Source of the DNA: Thermodesulfobacteriota bacterium | GTDB taxonomy: Bacteria; Desulfobacterota; BSN033; UBA1163 | DNA: 53,089 nucleotides | Assembly: GCA_030017685.1 (NCBI GenBank) | Contig: JASEHH010000010.1 | Span: forward strand, 1 to 53,089 | Direction of reading: 5' to 3' | In this document: positions 16,553 through 24,808 of the stretch, one piece after another | Numbering within the stretch: position 1 is the first letter of the stretch | Layout of the letters: each line of letters starts with the position of its first letter | Made by a program: the position numbers and the translations under genes | Notes under the pieces: model-generated | The model's database searches: none | Told to the model about the DNA's origin: nothing | The model's input: the letters and a program-made list of their open reading frames with translations, nothing else

Positions 16553-17344
16553 ATGGAATGGGGGATGAAGAATCGTCTGGCACAGTTGGTCCAGTCCGAC
16601 GGGCATTGCCTTTTTTTACCCATCGATCACGGTTACTTTCAAGGTCCCACCCGGAAACTGGAAAAGCCCGGAGAGACTATCAAACCCTTGCTTTCCTATT
16701 GTGATGCCCTCTTTGTGACAAGGGGCGTTCTTCGGGCTTCGATTGATCCTGAAAATACGAAACCCATCATCCTCAGAGTTTCAGGCGGGACGAGCATGGT
16801 TGGAAAAGACCTTTCTGACGAAGGTCTCACGACCTCTATGGAGGAAGCCATTCGTCTCAATGTGGCGGCTGTGGGCATCTCGGTCTTTGTTGGGAGCGAG
16901 CATGAGAAAGAGAACCTTCTCAATCTTGCCAGACTGGTGGATGAGGGGGAAAAGTATGGCATCCCTGTGATGGCTGTGACAGCGGTAGGGAAGGAGTTAG
17001 AAAAAAGAGACGCCCGTTATCTTGCATTGAGCAGCCGGATTGCCGCCGAATTGGGAGCAAGGATTGTGAAGACCTACTGGTGCGAGAACTTTGATAAGGT
17101 GGTCAATGGCTGTCCCGTGCCGGTGGTCATGGCCGGAGGGCCAAAAGTCGATACGGATCTGGAGGTCTTCGAGTTTGTTCATGATGGGATGGAAAAAGGG
17201 GCCATTGGTGTCAATCTTGGGAGGAATATCTGGCAAAACGAGCATCCAGTGGCCATGATTAAAGCGTTACGAGCCATCATCCACGAAAGGGCTTCGGTTA
17301 AGGAAGCGAATAAGATATTTGAACAATCTAAAAAGAGGAAATAA
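16553..17344 (+). CDS. LsrF-type class I aldolase/thiolase
   Basis: The 263-residue TIM-barrel protein is closely like E. coli LsrF, which cleaves phosphorylated autoinducer-2 breakdown product (3-hydroxy-5-phosphonooxypentane-2,4-dione) with CoA. LPIDHGYFQGPT, VTRGVLR and the Schiff-base segment ARIVKTYW (Lys 173) are conserved. It lacks the N-terminal extension of E. coli LsrF. GGAGGAAAT precedes the ATG. None of lsrABCD, lsrK or lsrR is nearby, so an AI-2 role is doubtful. It may act on another small phosphoketose or in aromatic amino acid or leucine-adjacent metabolism. Confidence 0.8.
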   Translation: MEWGMKNRLAQLVQSDGHCLFLPIDHGYFQGPTRKLEKPGETIKPLLSYCDALFVTRGVLRASIDPENTKPIILRVSGGTSMVGKDLSDEGLTTSMEEAIRLNVAAVGISVFVGSEHEKENLLNLARLVDEGEKYGIPVMAVTAVGKELEKRDARYLALSSRIAAELGARIVKTYWCENFDKVVNGCPVPVVMAGGPKVDTDLEVFEFVHDGMEKGAIGVNLGRNIWQNEHPVAMIKALRAIIHERASVKEANKIFEQSKKRK

Positions 17345-17356
17345 GGCATTTAAAAT

Positions 17357-17385
17357 TTGACACGTCACTTTGAGTGATGTATAAT
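17357..17385 (+). promoter_or_regulatory. Consensus promoter with embedded palindrome, VapBC
   Basis: A perfect TTGACA (17357-17362) and perfect TATAAT (17380-17385) are spaced by 17 bases. The spacer contains the palindrome TCACTTTGAGTGA, a likely operator for the ribbon-helix-helix antitoxin. Transcription would begin at about 17391, giving a leaderless or nearly leaderless antitoxin mRNA. Confidence 0.85.
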
Positions 17386-17392
17386 TATCTAC

Positions 17393-17653
17393 ATGAAAGG
17401 ATTAAAAAAGAAACCCATTCAGATCTATATTGAATCTCAACAGGATGATGTATTAGAAATGCTCTCAAAAAAGAGAGGATTATCAAAAGCAGGGATTATC
17501 CGACAGAGCCTTGAAAAATTCCTTAAAGAACTTCCAGTGGAAGAAGACCCTGCCCTTGGTCTTGTAGGACTTGGAAGGTCGGGTAAACGAAATCTTTCTG
17601 ATCAACATGACCAATACCTTGCCCAATATGCCGCACGGAAGAAGAAGGGATGA
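17393..17653 (+). CDS. vapB: Ribbon-helix-helix antitoxin (VapB-like)
   Basis: The 86-residue protein opens with a ribbon-helix-helix DNA-binding fold (PIQIYIESQQDDVLEMLSK, then GLSKAGIIRQSLEKFL) and ends in a basic tail that should wrap the toxin. The start codon is two to three bases from the predicted transcript start. It overlaps the toxin gene by four bases (ATGA). It probably represses its own promoter through the palindrome in the spacer. Confidence 0.85.
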   Translation: MKGLKKKPIQIYIESQQDDVLEMLSKKRGLSKAGIIRQSLEKFLKELPVEEDPALGLVGLGRSGKRNLSDQHDQYLAQYAARKKKG

Positions 17654-18063
17654 CTTCAGAGGATATATTTGTCGATACCAGCGCCTGGATCGCCTTGGCC
17701 GATCGGGATGATACCTTCCATCAAAAGGCGGCTTCATCGTTTCCTCCCATTTTAAGAACTTTTAGGAATTTGATTACCAGTAATCTTACCATTGCCGAAA
17801 CATATATCCTCCTCCTTCACGAATTGGGGCATCAACCCGCCCTTCGCTTTCTTGAGAAAGTAAAGGGGAGTCCGAGAATATTCAAAATTTATTCGACTGA
17901 AGATCTTGAATCAGAGGCTGAAGAGATACTGATAAAATATATCGACCAGGATTTCAGTTATACCGATGCGGTCAGTTTTACTATAATGAAGAGGCATAAG
18001 ATCAAGAAGGCTTTTTGTTTCGATAAACATTTCGTGACAGCAGGGTTTATGAATGTACCATAA
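17650..18063 (+). CDS. vapC: PIN-domain toxin (VapC-like)
   Basis: The 137-residue PIN ribonuclease has the acidic quartet expected of VapC: Asp 9 in FVDTSAW, Glu 50 in LTIAET, and Asp 101/Asp 106 in DFSYTDAVSF, with Asp 125 further on. VapC toxins cleave structured RNAs such as tRNA. The gene overlaps its antitoxin by ATGA, the usual translational coupling. Confidence 0.88.
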   Translation: MTSEDIFVDTSAWIALADRDDTFHQKAASSFPPILRTFRNLITSNLTIAETYILLLHELGHQPALRFLEKVKGSPRIFKIYSTEDLESEAEEILIKYIDQDFSYTDAVSFTIMKRHKIKKAFCFDKHFVTAGFMNVP

Positions 18064-18073
18064 GAGGAAAATG

Positions 18074-19099
18074 ATGCGAGTGGCGATGTATTATAACAAC
18101 GGAGATGTGAGGCTGGAGGAAATGGACATTCCAACCATCGGCCCTGGTGAATTGTTGGTGAAGGTTTTAGCGAGCGGCATCTGTGGCAGTGATGTCATGG
18201 AATGGTATCGGATTCAGAAGGCCCCCCGGGTGCTTGGCCATGAGATCGCAGGAGAAATTGTTGAAGTTGGAGAAGGGGTGGATCGATATCAAGTCGGAGA
18301 TCGGGTCTTTGTCTCCCATCATGTCCCCTGTAATACCTGTCGTTACTGTCTGAATGGTCATCATACGGTTTGCGATACCCTTCGGACGACCAACTTTGAT
18401 CCCGGAGGTTTTTCAGAGTATATCCATGTCCCAAAGATCAATGTGGATCGGGGCACATTTATACTGCCCGAAGAGATCTCTTTTGAGGAGGGGGTCTTTA
18501 TTGAACCATTGGCCTGCGTTCTTCGGGGACAGAGATTGGCAAAGCTCAGACCCGGCCAGAGTGTCTTTGTTGTCGGGAGTGGAATTTCGGGAGTTCTTCA
18601 TATCGCGCTGGCAAAGGCATCAGGTGCAGGGAGGGTGATTGCGTCCGATATCAATGAATATCGATTGAAATCAGCGAGACAGTTCGGAGCGGATGAGATT
18701 CTCTCTGCAGAAGAAGTGAGCCCTGATAGGATTCGTGAGATCAATCACGGACGGTTGGCCGATCTGGTGATTGTTTGTGCGGGAAGCCTTCCGGCCTATA
18801 GGCAGGCGCTTGAATGTGTCGACCGGGGAGGAACGGTTTTATGTTTTGGACTCCTTCAACCGGGGATGGATATTTCTTTTCCATTTTTCGATTTCTGGAA
18901 CGACGGAATTACCCTTCTTCCTACCTATGGAGGAGCCCCAGTAGATATTGTCCAGGCCATCGAATTGATACAGGCTCATCGTTTACCCCTCAAAGAAATG
19001 ATCACCCACAGACTTCCATTGGCCGAAACAGGCTTAGGGTTTAATCTCGTCGCAGAAGCCAGAGAATCCATCAAAGTCATCATCGAACCCCATCAATAA
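18074..19099 (+). CDS. Zinc-dependent medium-chain alcohol/polyol dehydrogenase
   Basis: The 341-residue MDR enzyme has the catalytic-zinc residues in GICGSDVMEW and GHEIAGE. The structural-zinc loop CNTCRYCLNGHHTVC and the Rossmann segment VFVVGSGISGVLHI are also present. It oxidises an alcohol or polyol (threonine or sorbitol dehydrogenase-like) with NAD(P). GAGGAAA suits the ATG at 18074 best among clustered ATGs. It slightly overlaps the region just after vapC. The substrate is not determinable. Confidence 0.85.
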   Translation: MRVAMYYNNGDVRLEEMDIPTIGPGELLVKVLASGICGSDVMEWYRIQKAPRVLGHEIAGEIVEVGEGVDRYQVGDRVFVSHHVPCNTCRYCLNGHHTVCDTLRTTNFDPGGFSEYIHVPKINVDRGTFILPEEISFEEGVFIEPLACVLRGQRLAKLRPGQSVFVVGSGISGVLHIALAKASGAGRVIASDINEYRLKSARQFGADEILSAEEVSPDRIREINHGRLADLVIVCAGSLPAYRQALECVDRGGTVLCFGLLQPGMDISFPFFDFWNDGITLLPTYGGAPVDIVQAIELIQAHRLPLKEMITHRLPLAETGLGFNLVAEARESIKVIIEPHQ

Positions 19100-19187
19100 T
19101 TAATTTGACAGGATAATGATATTTTGATAGGAATTTGGTCATACATATTAACCCTCTTCTGTTAAGAGAGATCAGGAGAAAACGAGG

Positions 19188-19697
19188 ATGGAAGAAAAAG
19201 TGCTTGTGAAAAAGGACCTGGAGGAAATATTTACAGGTTTTGAAAAACGCCAAGATGAGAAATTGAAGGGACTTGAGGTGCGGATAGACCAAAAGATGAC
19301 TGGCCTTGAGGTGCGGATAGATCAAACAATGGCAGGCCTTGAAGCACGGATGGATCAGAAAATAGAAAGCCTTGAAGTACGAATGGATACAAAAATGACA
19401 GGTCTTGAGGAGCGAATGGATCAAAAAATGACAAGCCTTGAGGCGCGGGTCATCGATCAATTTCATATCATCTCTGAAGGGTTGATGGACCAAATAAATC
19501 TTTTAGCAGAGGGGCATACAGGAATTGTTGGACGGCTTGACCGGATTGAAAAGGAGAATGAACGTCAACATTTAGAAACCCGTGCCCTTGTAAAACTTTC
19601 CTTTTCTGAGCTGGATAGGCGACTCACTGATTTAGAGTCCCAAATGAAAGAAATGCAGGAATGGAGAAAACAGGTTGGTTCAAGATTCACAATATAG
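19188..19697 (+). CDS. Coiled-coil protein with six 11-residue repeats
   Basis: The 169-residue protein is almost wholly alpha-helical. Residues about 27-92 are six tandem copies of an 11-residue unit with consensus GLEVRIDQKMT. The units match a hendecad, a periodicity typical of right-handed or straight coiled coils. The tail DLESQMKEMQEWRKQ is also coiled-coil. There is no signal peptide or known domain. AGGAG lies nine bases before the ATG. The repeats are 33 bases in DNA and may vary in number by slippage. The function is unknown. Confidence 0.75.
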   Translation: MEEKVLVKKDLEEIFTGFEKRQDEKLKGLEVRIDQKMTGLEVRIDQTMAGLEARMDQKIESLEVRMDTKMTGLEERMDQKMTSLEARVIDQFHIISEGLMDQINLLAEGHTGIVGRLDRIEKENERQHLETRALVKLSFSELDRRLTDLESQMKEMQEWRKQVGSRFTI

Positions 19698-19723
19698 TTA
19701 TTCTCCTGCCTTATCTCACCTCC

Positions 19724-20338
19724 ATGTCTCAAAATATTCTTCCAATTCAAAAAGATTATCTCCAAAGAGCCTGGACACGTTCAATTCAGGAACTTGAAGA
19801 AGCACTTCCTGCTCATTATGCGAAGGATTGCTTCCATTTTCAAGCATTTGGGGAACCTTGTGAGCTTTTTCCTCAGGAGATCATATTGGGTGGTCAACGG
19901 TTAACCGGGCCTGAAGGGATTCTCATTGCCTTATATGCGCTTCATACCCGAAAAGAAGAGCCTCAACTTAAACCTTTGAAGACCTTCAAACAATTTCCTG
20001 GAGGGATGGGTTATCAGGGGGCCTTTGCCATGAATGCCGAGAAGGTTCTCCATCCTCATGTTATTGCCATCGAGAAGCGAAAGGAAGAGATCGTCCTGAG
20101 GTTTTCCGGCCATCCTAATGCGGATGGACCAAGGTGCGATTTCTCTTTTACCCTCTACCCGCTCCCCCGTGTTGCCCTTTACTATATCTTCAATCTGCCC
20201 GATGAAGAATTTCCTGCTTCGGTCACCTGCCTCTTCGCCTCCAATGCAGACCGTTTCCTGCCTGTGGCCGGACTGGCCGATACCGCCGAATACACAGCCA
20301 AGAAGATCATCCAATTGATCACCGAAATAAAGAGTTAA
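19724..20338 (+). CDS. DUF3786 protein
   Basis: This 204-residue cytoplasmic protein matches the DUF3786 family found mainly in strict anaerobes. Signature segments include the opening helix, FGEPCELFPQEI, LTGPEGILIALYALH, a central FKQFPGG loop and the closing SNADRFLPVAGLADTAEYTAK. I prefer the ATG at 19724; an upstream ATG would overlap the coiled-coil gene by 37 bases. The function of the family is not established, though members often lie near corrinoid or C1 enzymes, none of which is seen here. Confidence 0.7.
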   Translation: MSQNILPIQKDYLQRAWTRSIQELEEALPAHYAKDCFHFQAFGEPCELFPQEIILGGQRLTGPEGILIALYALHTRKEEPQLKPLKTFKQFPGGMGYQGAFAMNAEKVLHPHVIAIEKRKEEIVLRFSGHPNADGPRCDFSFTLYPLPRVALYYIFNLPDEEFPASVTCLFASNADRFLPVAGLADTAEYTAKKIIQLITEIKS

Positions 20339-20407
20339 GGAAAACGTGAAAGGTGGGCGGTATTTTTTATGAGGACATATCTTGAGGGTTCTGGTTACAG
20401 GGGACTA

Positions 20408-21028
20408 TTATAGATGCTTAACCACCATCTCAAGAGCCCTTTTTTGTGGTCCTTTGCTGGGTTTGACTGAATATCCCACAGGGACAACAGCCATGAATTC
20501 TCCCTTGGGTTCTCCTAAAAATTCAAGAATCTCATCCTTAATCAGATAAAGGACCCCCAGCCAGACGGTTGCCAGGCCAAGAGAGGTTGCTGCTAAAAGT
20601 AAATTCTGGACCGCCGCTGCGGAACTCTGTATTTCCATCGTGCGAAAAAATTCGTGTGCCATTTCCTTGTCGACTTTGAAAAGCTGAGTCCCGTGTTTAA
20701 TGAGGCCGTCGGTATTGGCGATGGCAATGACGACAGGAGCCCCCAGAATACTTCGGGCGGCCATGCGGAGCAGGACGGAGGCCGGACGCGGGAATCCACC
20801 GGATTTGGACGTAACGAGATGGCCCAAGCCCTGTTTCTTTTCATCCCTCAAGACCACAAACCGCCAGGATTGAAAATTGTGAGCAGAAGGCGCTTCATTG
20901 GCTGCCCGAAGGATGGTTTGGATGTGATCGTCAGGCACATCCTGTTTGGTGAACAACCTGATGCTGCGACGGTCCTTAATCGTCTTTAATGTCTCATTGA
21001 GAGGAAGAGCTGTTTCATCAGGGATCAT
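20408..21028 (-). CDS. Nitroreductase family FMN protein
   Basis: The 206-residue protein has the nitroreductase fold with the FMN-phosphate motif RRSIRLFTKQDV, the loop NEAPSAHNFQSWRFVV, and the late VWLGVLY. These enzymes reduce nitro groups, quinones or flavins with NAD(P)H. It starts ten bases after the mnmG stop and is probably co-transcribed with it. The physiological substrate is unknown. Confidence 0.85.
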   Translation of the reverse strand: MIPDETALPLNETLKTIKDRRSIRLFTKQDVPDDHIQTILRAANEAPSAHNFQSWRFVVLRDEKKQGLGHLVTSKSGGFPRPASVLLRMAARSILGAPVVIAIANTDGLIKHGTQLFKVDKEMAHEFFRTMEIQSSAAAVQNLLLAATSLGLATVWLGVLYLIKDEILEFLGEPKGEFMAVVPVGYSVKPSKGPQKRALEMVVKHL

Positions 21029-21038
21029 GATTTGCCTC

Positions 21039-22901
21039 CTACAGGTATTTCTGTTTCTTCAGGTTGATCATGAGGATGGAGAGGGCAGCGGGAGTGATCC
21101 CTGAGATTCTGGAGGCCTGACCGAGGGTCATGGGCCTGATTTTAATGAGTTTCTCCGATACTTCTGTGGAGAGTCCGATCACAGAATGAAAATCAAAATT
21201 CTCAGGAAAGTTCACCTCTTCCAGTTTTTTAAATCGCTCGATCAGTTCCATCTGTCTCTTGATATAACCGTCATATTTGACCTGAATCTCGACCTGTTCG
21301 CACACCTCTTTTCTCAGGTTTTCCAAGTCTCGATCAAAATTGAAAAGGTGCGAAAAATGAATTTCAGGCCTTTTCAATAATTCCCGGAGGGAAGCTTCTT
21401 TCTTCAGGGGAGTGCATCCCCAACGATGGAGGATTTCATTGTTTTCTCTGGTGGGGGTGACTTTCGACTCTGAAATTATAAGAAGGGTCTTTTCGATTGC
21501 AGACTTTTTCTCTAAAAAGATCCGATAATCCTCTTCTTTTAGCAAGCCGATTTGATAGCCTATTTCTCTTACCCTCAGATCGGCATTATCTTCTCTTAAA
21601 TGGAGACGATGTTCTGCCCTGGAGGTAAACATTCGGTATGGCTCCGAAGTCCCTTTTGTGACCAGGTCATCGATCAATACGCCGATATAGGCATCAGAAC
21701 GTTTTAGAACGAGAGGCTCTCTTCCCTGGATATAAAGAGCAGCATTGATTCCGGCCATCAACCCCTGTGCGGCCGCCTCCTCATAGCCCGATGTCCCGTT
21801 GATCTGTCCGGCGTGGAAGAGCCCTTCAATCTTTTTCGTTTCAAGAGAAGGCTTAAGTTCTGTGGGGTCAACAAAATCATACTCGATGGCATAACCCGGC
21901 CTGATGATCTCGACATTCTCGAGTCCCTGAATTGACCTCAACATACGAATCTGGATGTCGAGTGGAAGGCTGGTGGAGATTCCATTCGGGTAGATCTCTT
22001 TCGTATCCCTTCCATCAGGTTCGAGAAAGATCTGGTGCCTCTTTTTCTCGGCAAAACGGACCACCTTATCCTCAATGGATGGACAGTACCTGGGACCGAT
22101 TCCTTTAATGACCCCACAATAGAGAGGGGACCGGTCAAGGCCGCTCTTGATAATATCGTGAGTGGCCGGGTTTGTATAGGTCATGAAACAGAGGACCTGT
22201 TCCCTTTCGATCTTCTCAGTTGAAAAGGAGAATGGGATCGGAGGTTCATCTCCATACTGAGGAGTGAGTTCTGAAAAGTCGATGGTATTGCCATCGAGCC
22301 TTGGCGTGGTCCCGGTCTTAAGCCTTCCTGTTCGAAATCCCAATCTTTTGAGCGATTTGGATAAGCCTATGGAAGGAGGGTCGCCCATCCTGCCGGAGGG
22401 AAAATGGGTCAGGCCGATATGAACAAGGCCGTTCAAAAAGGTTCCCGGGGCAAGAATCAAGGTTTTTCCCTGAATCATATCGTCTGCATCTGTCCTCAAT
22501 CCAATGACCTTATTCCCGTCAACGATGATCTCTTCAACGGTGGCTTGTTTGATGAAGAGGTTTGCCTGCTCCTCCACAATCCTTTTCATTCGGAGCCGGT
22601 AGGCCTGACGATCCACCTGAGCCCTGGAGGAACGAACCGCAGGCCCTCTTGTGGCGTTGAGCTGTTTGAACTGAATTCCCGTCTCATCCGTAGCCCTGGC
22701 CATCTCCCCGCCCAGGGCATCGATCTCCTTTACCAGATGGCCCTTAGCCAGACCACCGATGGCAGGGTTGCAGGACATGTATCCGATCTGTTCGATATTT
22801 TGAGTGATAAGAAGGGTAGGATGGCCCATCCGAGCGCAAGCCAACGAGGCCTCAATGCCCGCATGGCCTCCCCCCACCACAATCACATCAAAATCTTTCA
22901 T
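21039..22901 (-). CDS. mnmG: tRNA uridine-5-carboxymethylaminomethyl modification enzyme
   Basis: With MnmE this FAD protein makes the cmnm5 group at U34 of several tRNAs. The 620-residue protein is full length. The FAD loop VIVVGGGHAGIEA opens the sequence, and GYMSCNPAIGGLAKGHLV and KTGTTPRLDG are conserved. The helical C-terminal domain ends RISGITPAALSILMI. mnmE is not in the window. It leads a small operon with the nitroreductase, and another tRNA-modification gene (miaA) lies close by. Confidence 0.97.
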   Translation of the reverse strand: MKDFDVIVVGGGHAGIEASLACARMGHPTLLITQNIEQIGYMSCNPAIGGLAKGHLVKEIDALGGEMARATDETGIQFKQLNATRGPAVRSSRAQVDRQAYRLRMKRIVEEQANLFIKQATVEEIIVDGNKVIGLRTDADDMIQGKTLILAPGTFLNGLVHIGLTHFPSGRMGDPPSIGLSKSLKRLGFRTGRLKTGTTPRLDGNTIDFSELTPQYGDEPPIPFSFSTEKIEREQVLCFMTYTNPATHDIIKSGLDRSPLYCGVIKGIGPRYCPSIEDKVVRFAEKKRHQIFLEPDGRDTKEIYPNGISTSLPLDIQIRMLRSIQGLENVEIIRPGYAIEYDFVDPTELKPSLETKKIEGLFHAGQINGTSGYEEAAAQGLMAGINAALYIQGREPLVLKRSDAYIGVLIDDLVTKGTSEPYRMFTSRAEHRLHLREDNADLRVREIGYQIGLLKEEDYRIFLEKKSAIEKTLLIISESKVTPTRENNEILHRWGCTPLKKEASLRELLKRPEIHFSHLFNFDRDLENLRKEVCEQVEIQVKYDGYIKRQMELIERFKKLEEVNFPENFDFHSVIGLSTEVSEKLIKIRPMTLGQASRISGITPAALSILMINLKKQKYL

Positions 22902-22913
22902 AGAATTGTTTTT

Positions 22914-23003
22914 AGGGTTCGAGGATTCAAGGGTTCATGGGTTCGAGCTTTTAATATTTTGGTTCTTCACTTGACCCCTTGGCCACTCGACCCCTTGAAT
23001 CCT
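22914..23003. repeat. Inverted repeat of ggttcgaggattcaagg words
   Basis: The left arm gggttcgaggattcaaggg is matched inverted by cactcgaccccttgaatcc at 22983-23003. The right arm overlaps the last codons of the QueG-like gene, so the final 10-12 residues of that protein are encoded by repeat DNA. Confidence 0.65.
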
Positions 23004-23668
23004 TTACAGGCTTTGACACAGATCCCGCAGATATTATGGCTGAAATGGAGGGTTTTAGTAAAGGTCTTCAGTTGTTCATAGCATCGGAGATGATCGAAAT
23101 CCTCCGGTCTCTCTTTAATCGCTTCCGCTGGGCAGACTTTGATGCAGGCCCGGCAGGAACCACAGTCTTTCCCAAGGGGAGAATCGGCCTCAAGAGGGAG
23201 ATCGGTGAGGAGGGTGACGAGGCGAATCCTGGAACCAAACTTTTCATTGACGAGGAGATTATTCCTACCGATCCAACCCAACCCCGCGGCACGGGCCACA
23301 TGCTTATGTGAGAGATGGCCTTTCTGGTTCTTCCAGTCCACGATCTGTGAGGCTGCAATGGGCATGGCCCGGTATCCTTTTTCCTGAATGGCTGAAGAAA
23401 CGATGAGGCCGATCGTATCGAGGAGGATGTTGACCCTCTGATAGTGATGAAAGTAATGAGGCGTGGGGGCGTCCTCAATTCCTTCGAGAATCGAATCGGA
23501 GAGATGATACCCCACGGAGATGGCAAAAGGGAGCCGGTCGATGGTGCCGGAGGGAAGAAGAATGTCTTCTTTTTTCAAAAGGCTAAGATCGGCAACCCCA
23601 AAGAGCGAGGCGCCCCACTGGCGGCACAGAGACGTTATCTTTTCAACATTTCCCTTTGGGTTTGTCAT
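22967..23668 (-). CDS. Short QueG-like double-cluster 4Fe-4S protein
   Basis: The 233-residue protein has the N-terminal DUF1730-like domain and a double-cluster region: CGSCRACIKVCP (Cys 169, 172, 175, 179), then Cys 196 and CGICVKAC (214-221). It resembles epoxyqueuosine reductase, the cobalamin-dependent last enzyme of queuosine synthesis, but is much shorter and lacks the C-terminal helical repeats. Its last residues (FKGSSGQGVK) come from an intergenic repeat, so the natural C-terminus may have been altered. It could be a QueG paralogue with another role. Confidence 0.75.
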   Translation of the reverse strand: MTNPKGNVEKITSLCRQWGASLFGVADLSLLKKEDILLPSGTIDRLPFAISVGYHLSDSILEGIEDAPTPHYFHHYQRVNILLDTIGLIVSSAIQEKGYRAMPIAASQIVDWKNQKGHLSHKHVARAAGLGWIGRNNLLVNEKFGSRIRLVTLLTDLPLEADSPLGKDCGSCRACIKVCPAEAIKERPEDFDHLRCYEQLKTFTKTLHFSHNICGICVKACKGFKGSSGQGVK

Positions 23669-23714
23669 AGAATGAATTGTGACTTCTCGATGGATTTATT
23701 GCAAGGGCATCTGA

Positions 23715-23800
23715 TTTCGGAATGCGGAATGCGCCTGCCTGCCGCAGGCAGGGATTTCGGGGTTAATTTCACACTCCATATTCCGCACTCCGCAATTGGG
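23715..23800. repeat. Inverted repeat of tcggaatgcggaatg words
   Basis: The left arm at 23715-23735 and the right arm ccatattccgcactccgcaatt near 23777-23798 are inverted imperfect copies. Between them is the perfect GC palindrome cctgcctgccgcaggcagg. It lies after the stop of the GAF-Fis gene. Confidence 0.6.
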
Positions 23801-24613
23801 TTAACGTGGCTTAATTTTCAACTCCTTCATCTTCGTGCGGAGGGTGTTGCGATTGATCCCCAGAAGCTGGGCGGCGGAGGTCTGAACATGGCCCACCTTT
23901 TCCATGGCCGATTTGATCAGGATCTTCTCCACGAGCGAAATGATATCGTCAAGAAGGCCGGTCCTGCTCTTTGACTCCACATAGGGATCAATTTTATTTA
24001 AAACCTCTGTCAATCTCTCTTCGAGTATCTCTTCCAATAAAGAGGTTTTTAATTTTGCTCTGCTCGATACTCCATGATGTTCCGCTTTTTTAGGATGATA
24101 ATTTCTGATCGTGGGAGAGAGAATAGCCGAAAGAATAGAGAGGAAATGAAAATCTTCGGCGAATTCATTCCTGGATCCATAAAGAGGATTGATATTCATG
24201 ACGCCGATGGGTTCGCTCTCGGCGATGAGAGGAATGCAGAGTAACGGCGGCTGGATTTTATCCATCTGTTTCGGATTCTTGAGGGCCTCCTCATAAAGAG
24301 GCTCCTGGTTCACATGCTGAATGGGCATGGGTTGGCGGGATTGAAGGACCTCACAAATAATCCCCCTTCTGCTATGACAATGAAGGGGATGGTTTTCCAT
24401 TTCGATTCCATAAAGGGCTTCCACATGAAGAGAACCCTTCTTGGCGTCCCGTAGAATTATAGCCGCATAACCGATAGGAAAATATTGAGAGAGTGCGGTC
24501 ATGACTCCAATAAAGTATTCCTGGAGTTGAATCTGGGGAGCAAGCATGGAGATCTCGTAGAGGCTTTTCAATTCGGGGTTGGTTCGGGGATGGGTAAAGA
24601 ATGTAGAAGACAT
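23801..24613 (-). CDS. NifA-like GAF-Fis regulator lacking the AAA+ domain
   Basis: The 270-residue protein has an N-terminal GAF domain (about 20-170) of the NifA type and a Fis-type helix-turn-helix at the end (VGHVQTSAAQLLGINRNTLR, about 235-265). The central AAA+ sigma-54 activation domain, with its GAFTGA and Walker motifs, is absent; a helical linker replaces it. It therefore cannot remodel sigma-54 polymerase itself and is more likely a repressor, a sigma-70 activator or a nucleoid-type DNA-binding sensor. GAGGAG precedes the ATG. It is divergent from miaA. The ligand is unknown. Confidence 0.8.
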   Translation of the reverse strand: MSSTFFTHPRTNPELKSLYEISMLAPQIQLQEYFIGVMTALSQYFPIGYAAIILRDAKKGSLHVEALYGIEMENHPLHCHSRRGIICEVLQSRQPMPIQHVNQEPLYEEALKNPKQMDKIQPPLLCIPLIAESEPIGVMNINPLYGSRNEFAEDFHFLSILSAILSPTIRNYHPKKAEHHGVSSRAKLKTSLLEEILEERLTEVLNKIDPYVESKSRTGLLDDIISLVEKILIKSAMEKVGHVQTSAAQLLGINRNTLRTKMKELKIKPR

Positions 24614-24808
24614 TTTTGACTCCTCAATCCTATGAAATCTTTACAGGGTGATCATCTGGGTTAAACGGGTTTCCCGGAGCAAAATTCCCAGGATAATTTA
24701 ATCAAACCGGAGTCAGATTTCAAGAAAAATTTTGAGATTCTCTATATTCTTATGACGAGTTACTTTCCGCTTGCAGTCTACCGGTGAATTCATTAAAATG
24801 CACTCCGT

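Noticed and set aside
19188..19697. CRISPR-like array in the 33-base repeats
   Set aside because: The repeats are contiguous without spacers, keep the reading frame and encode a regular coiled coil.
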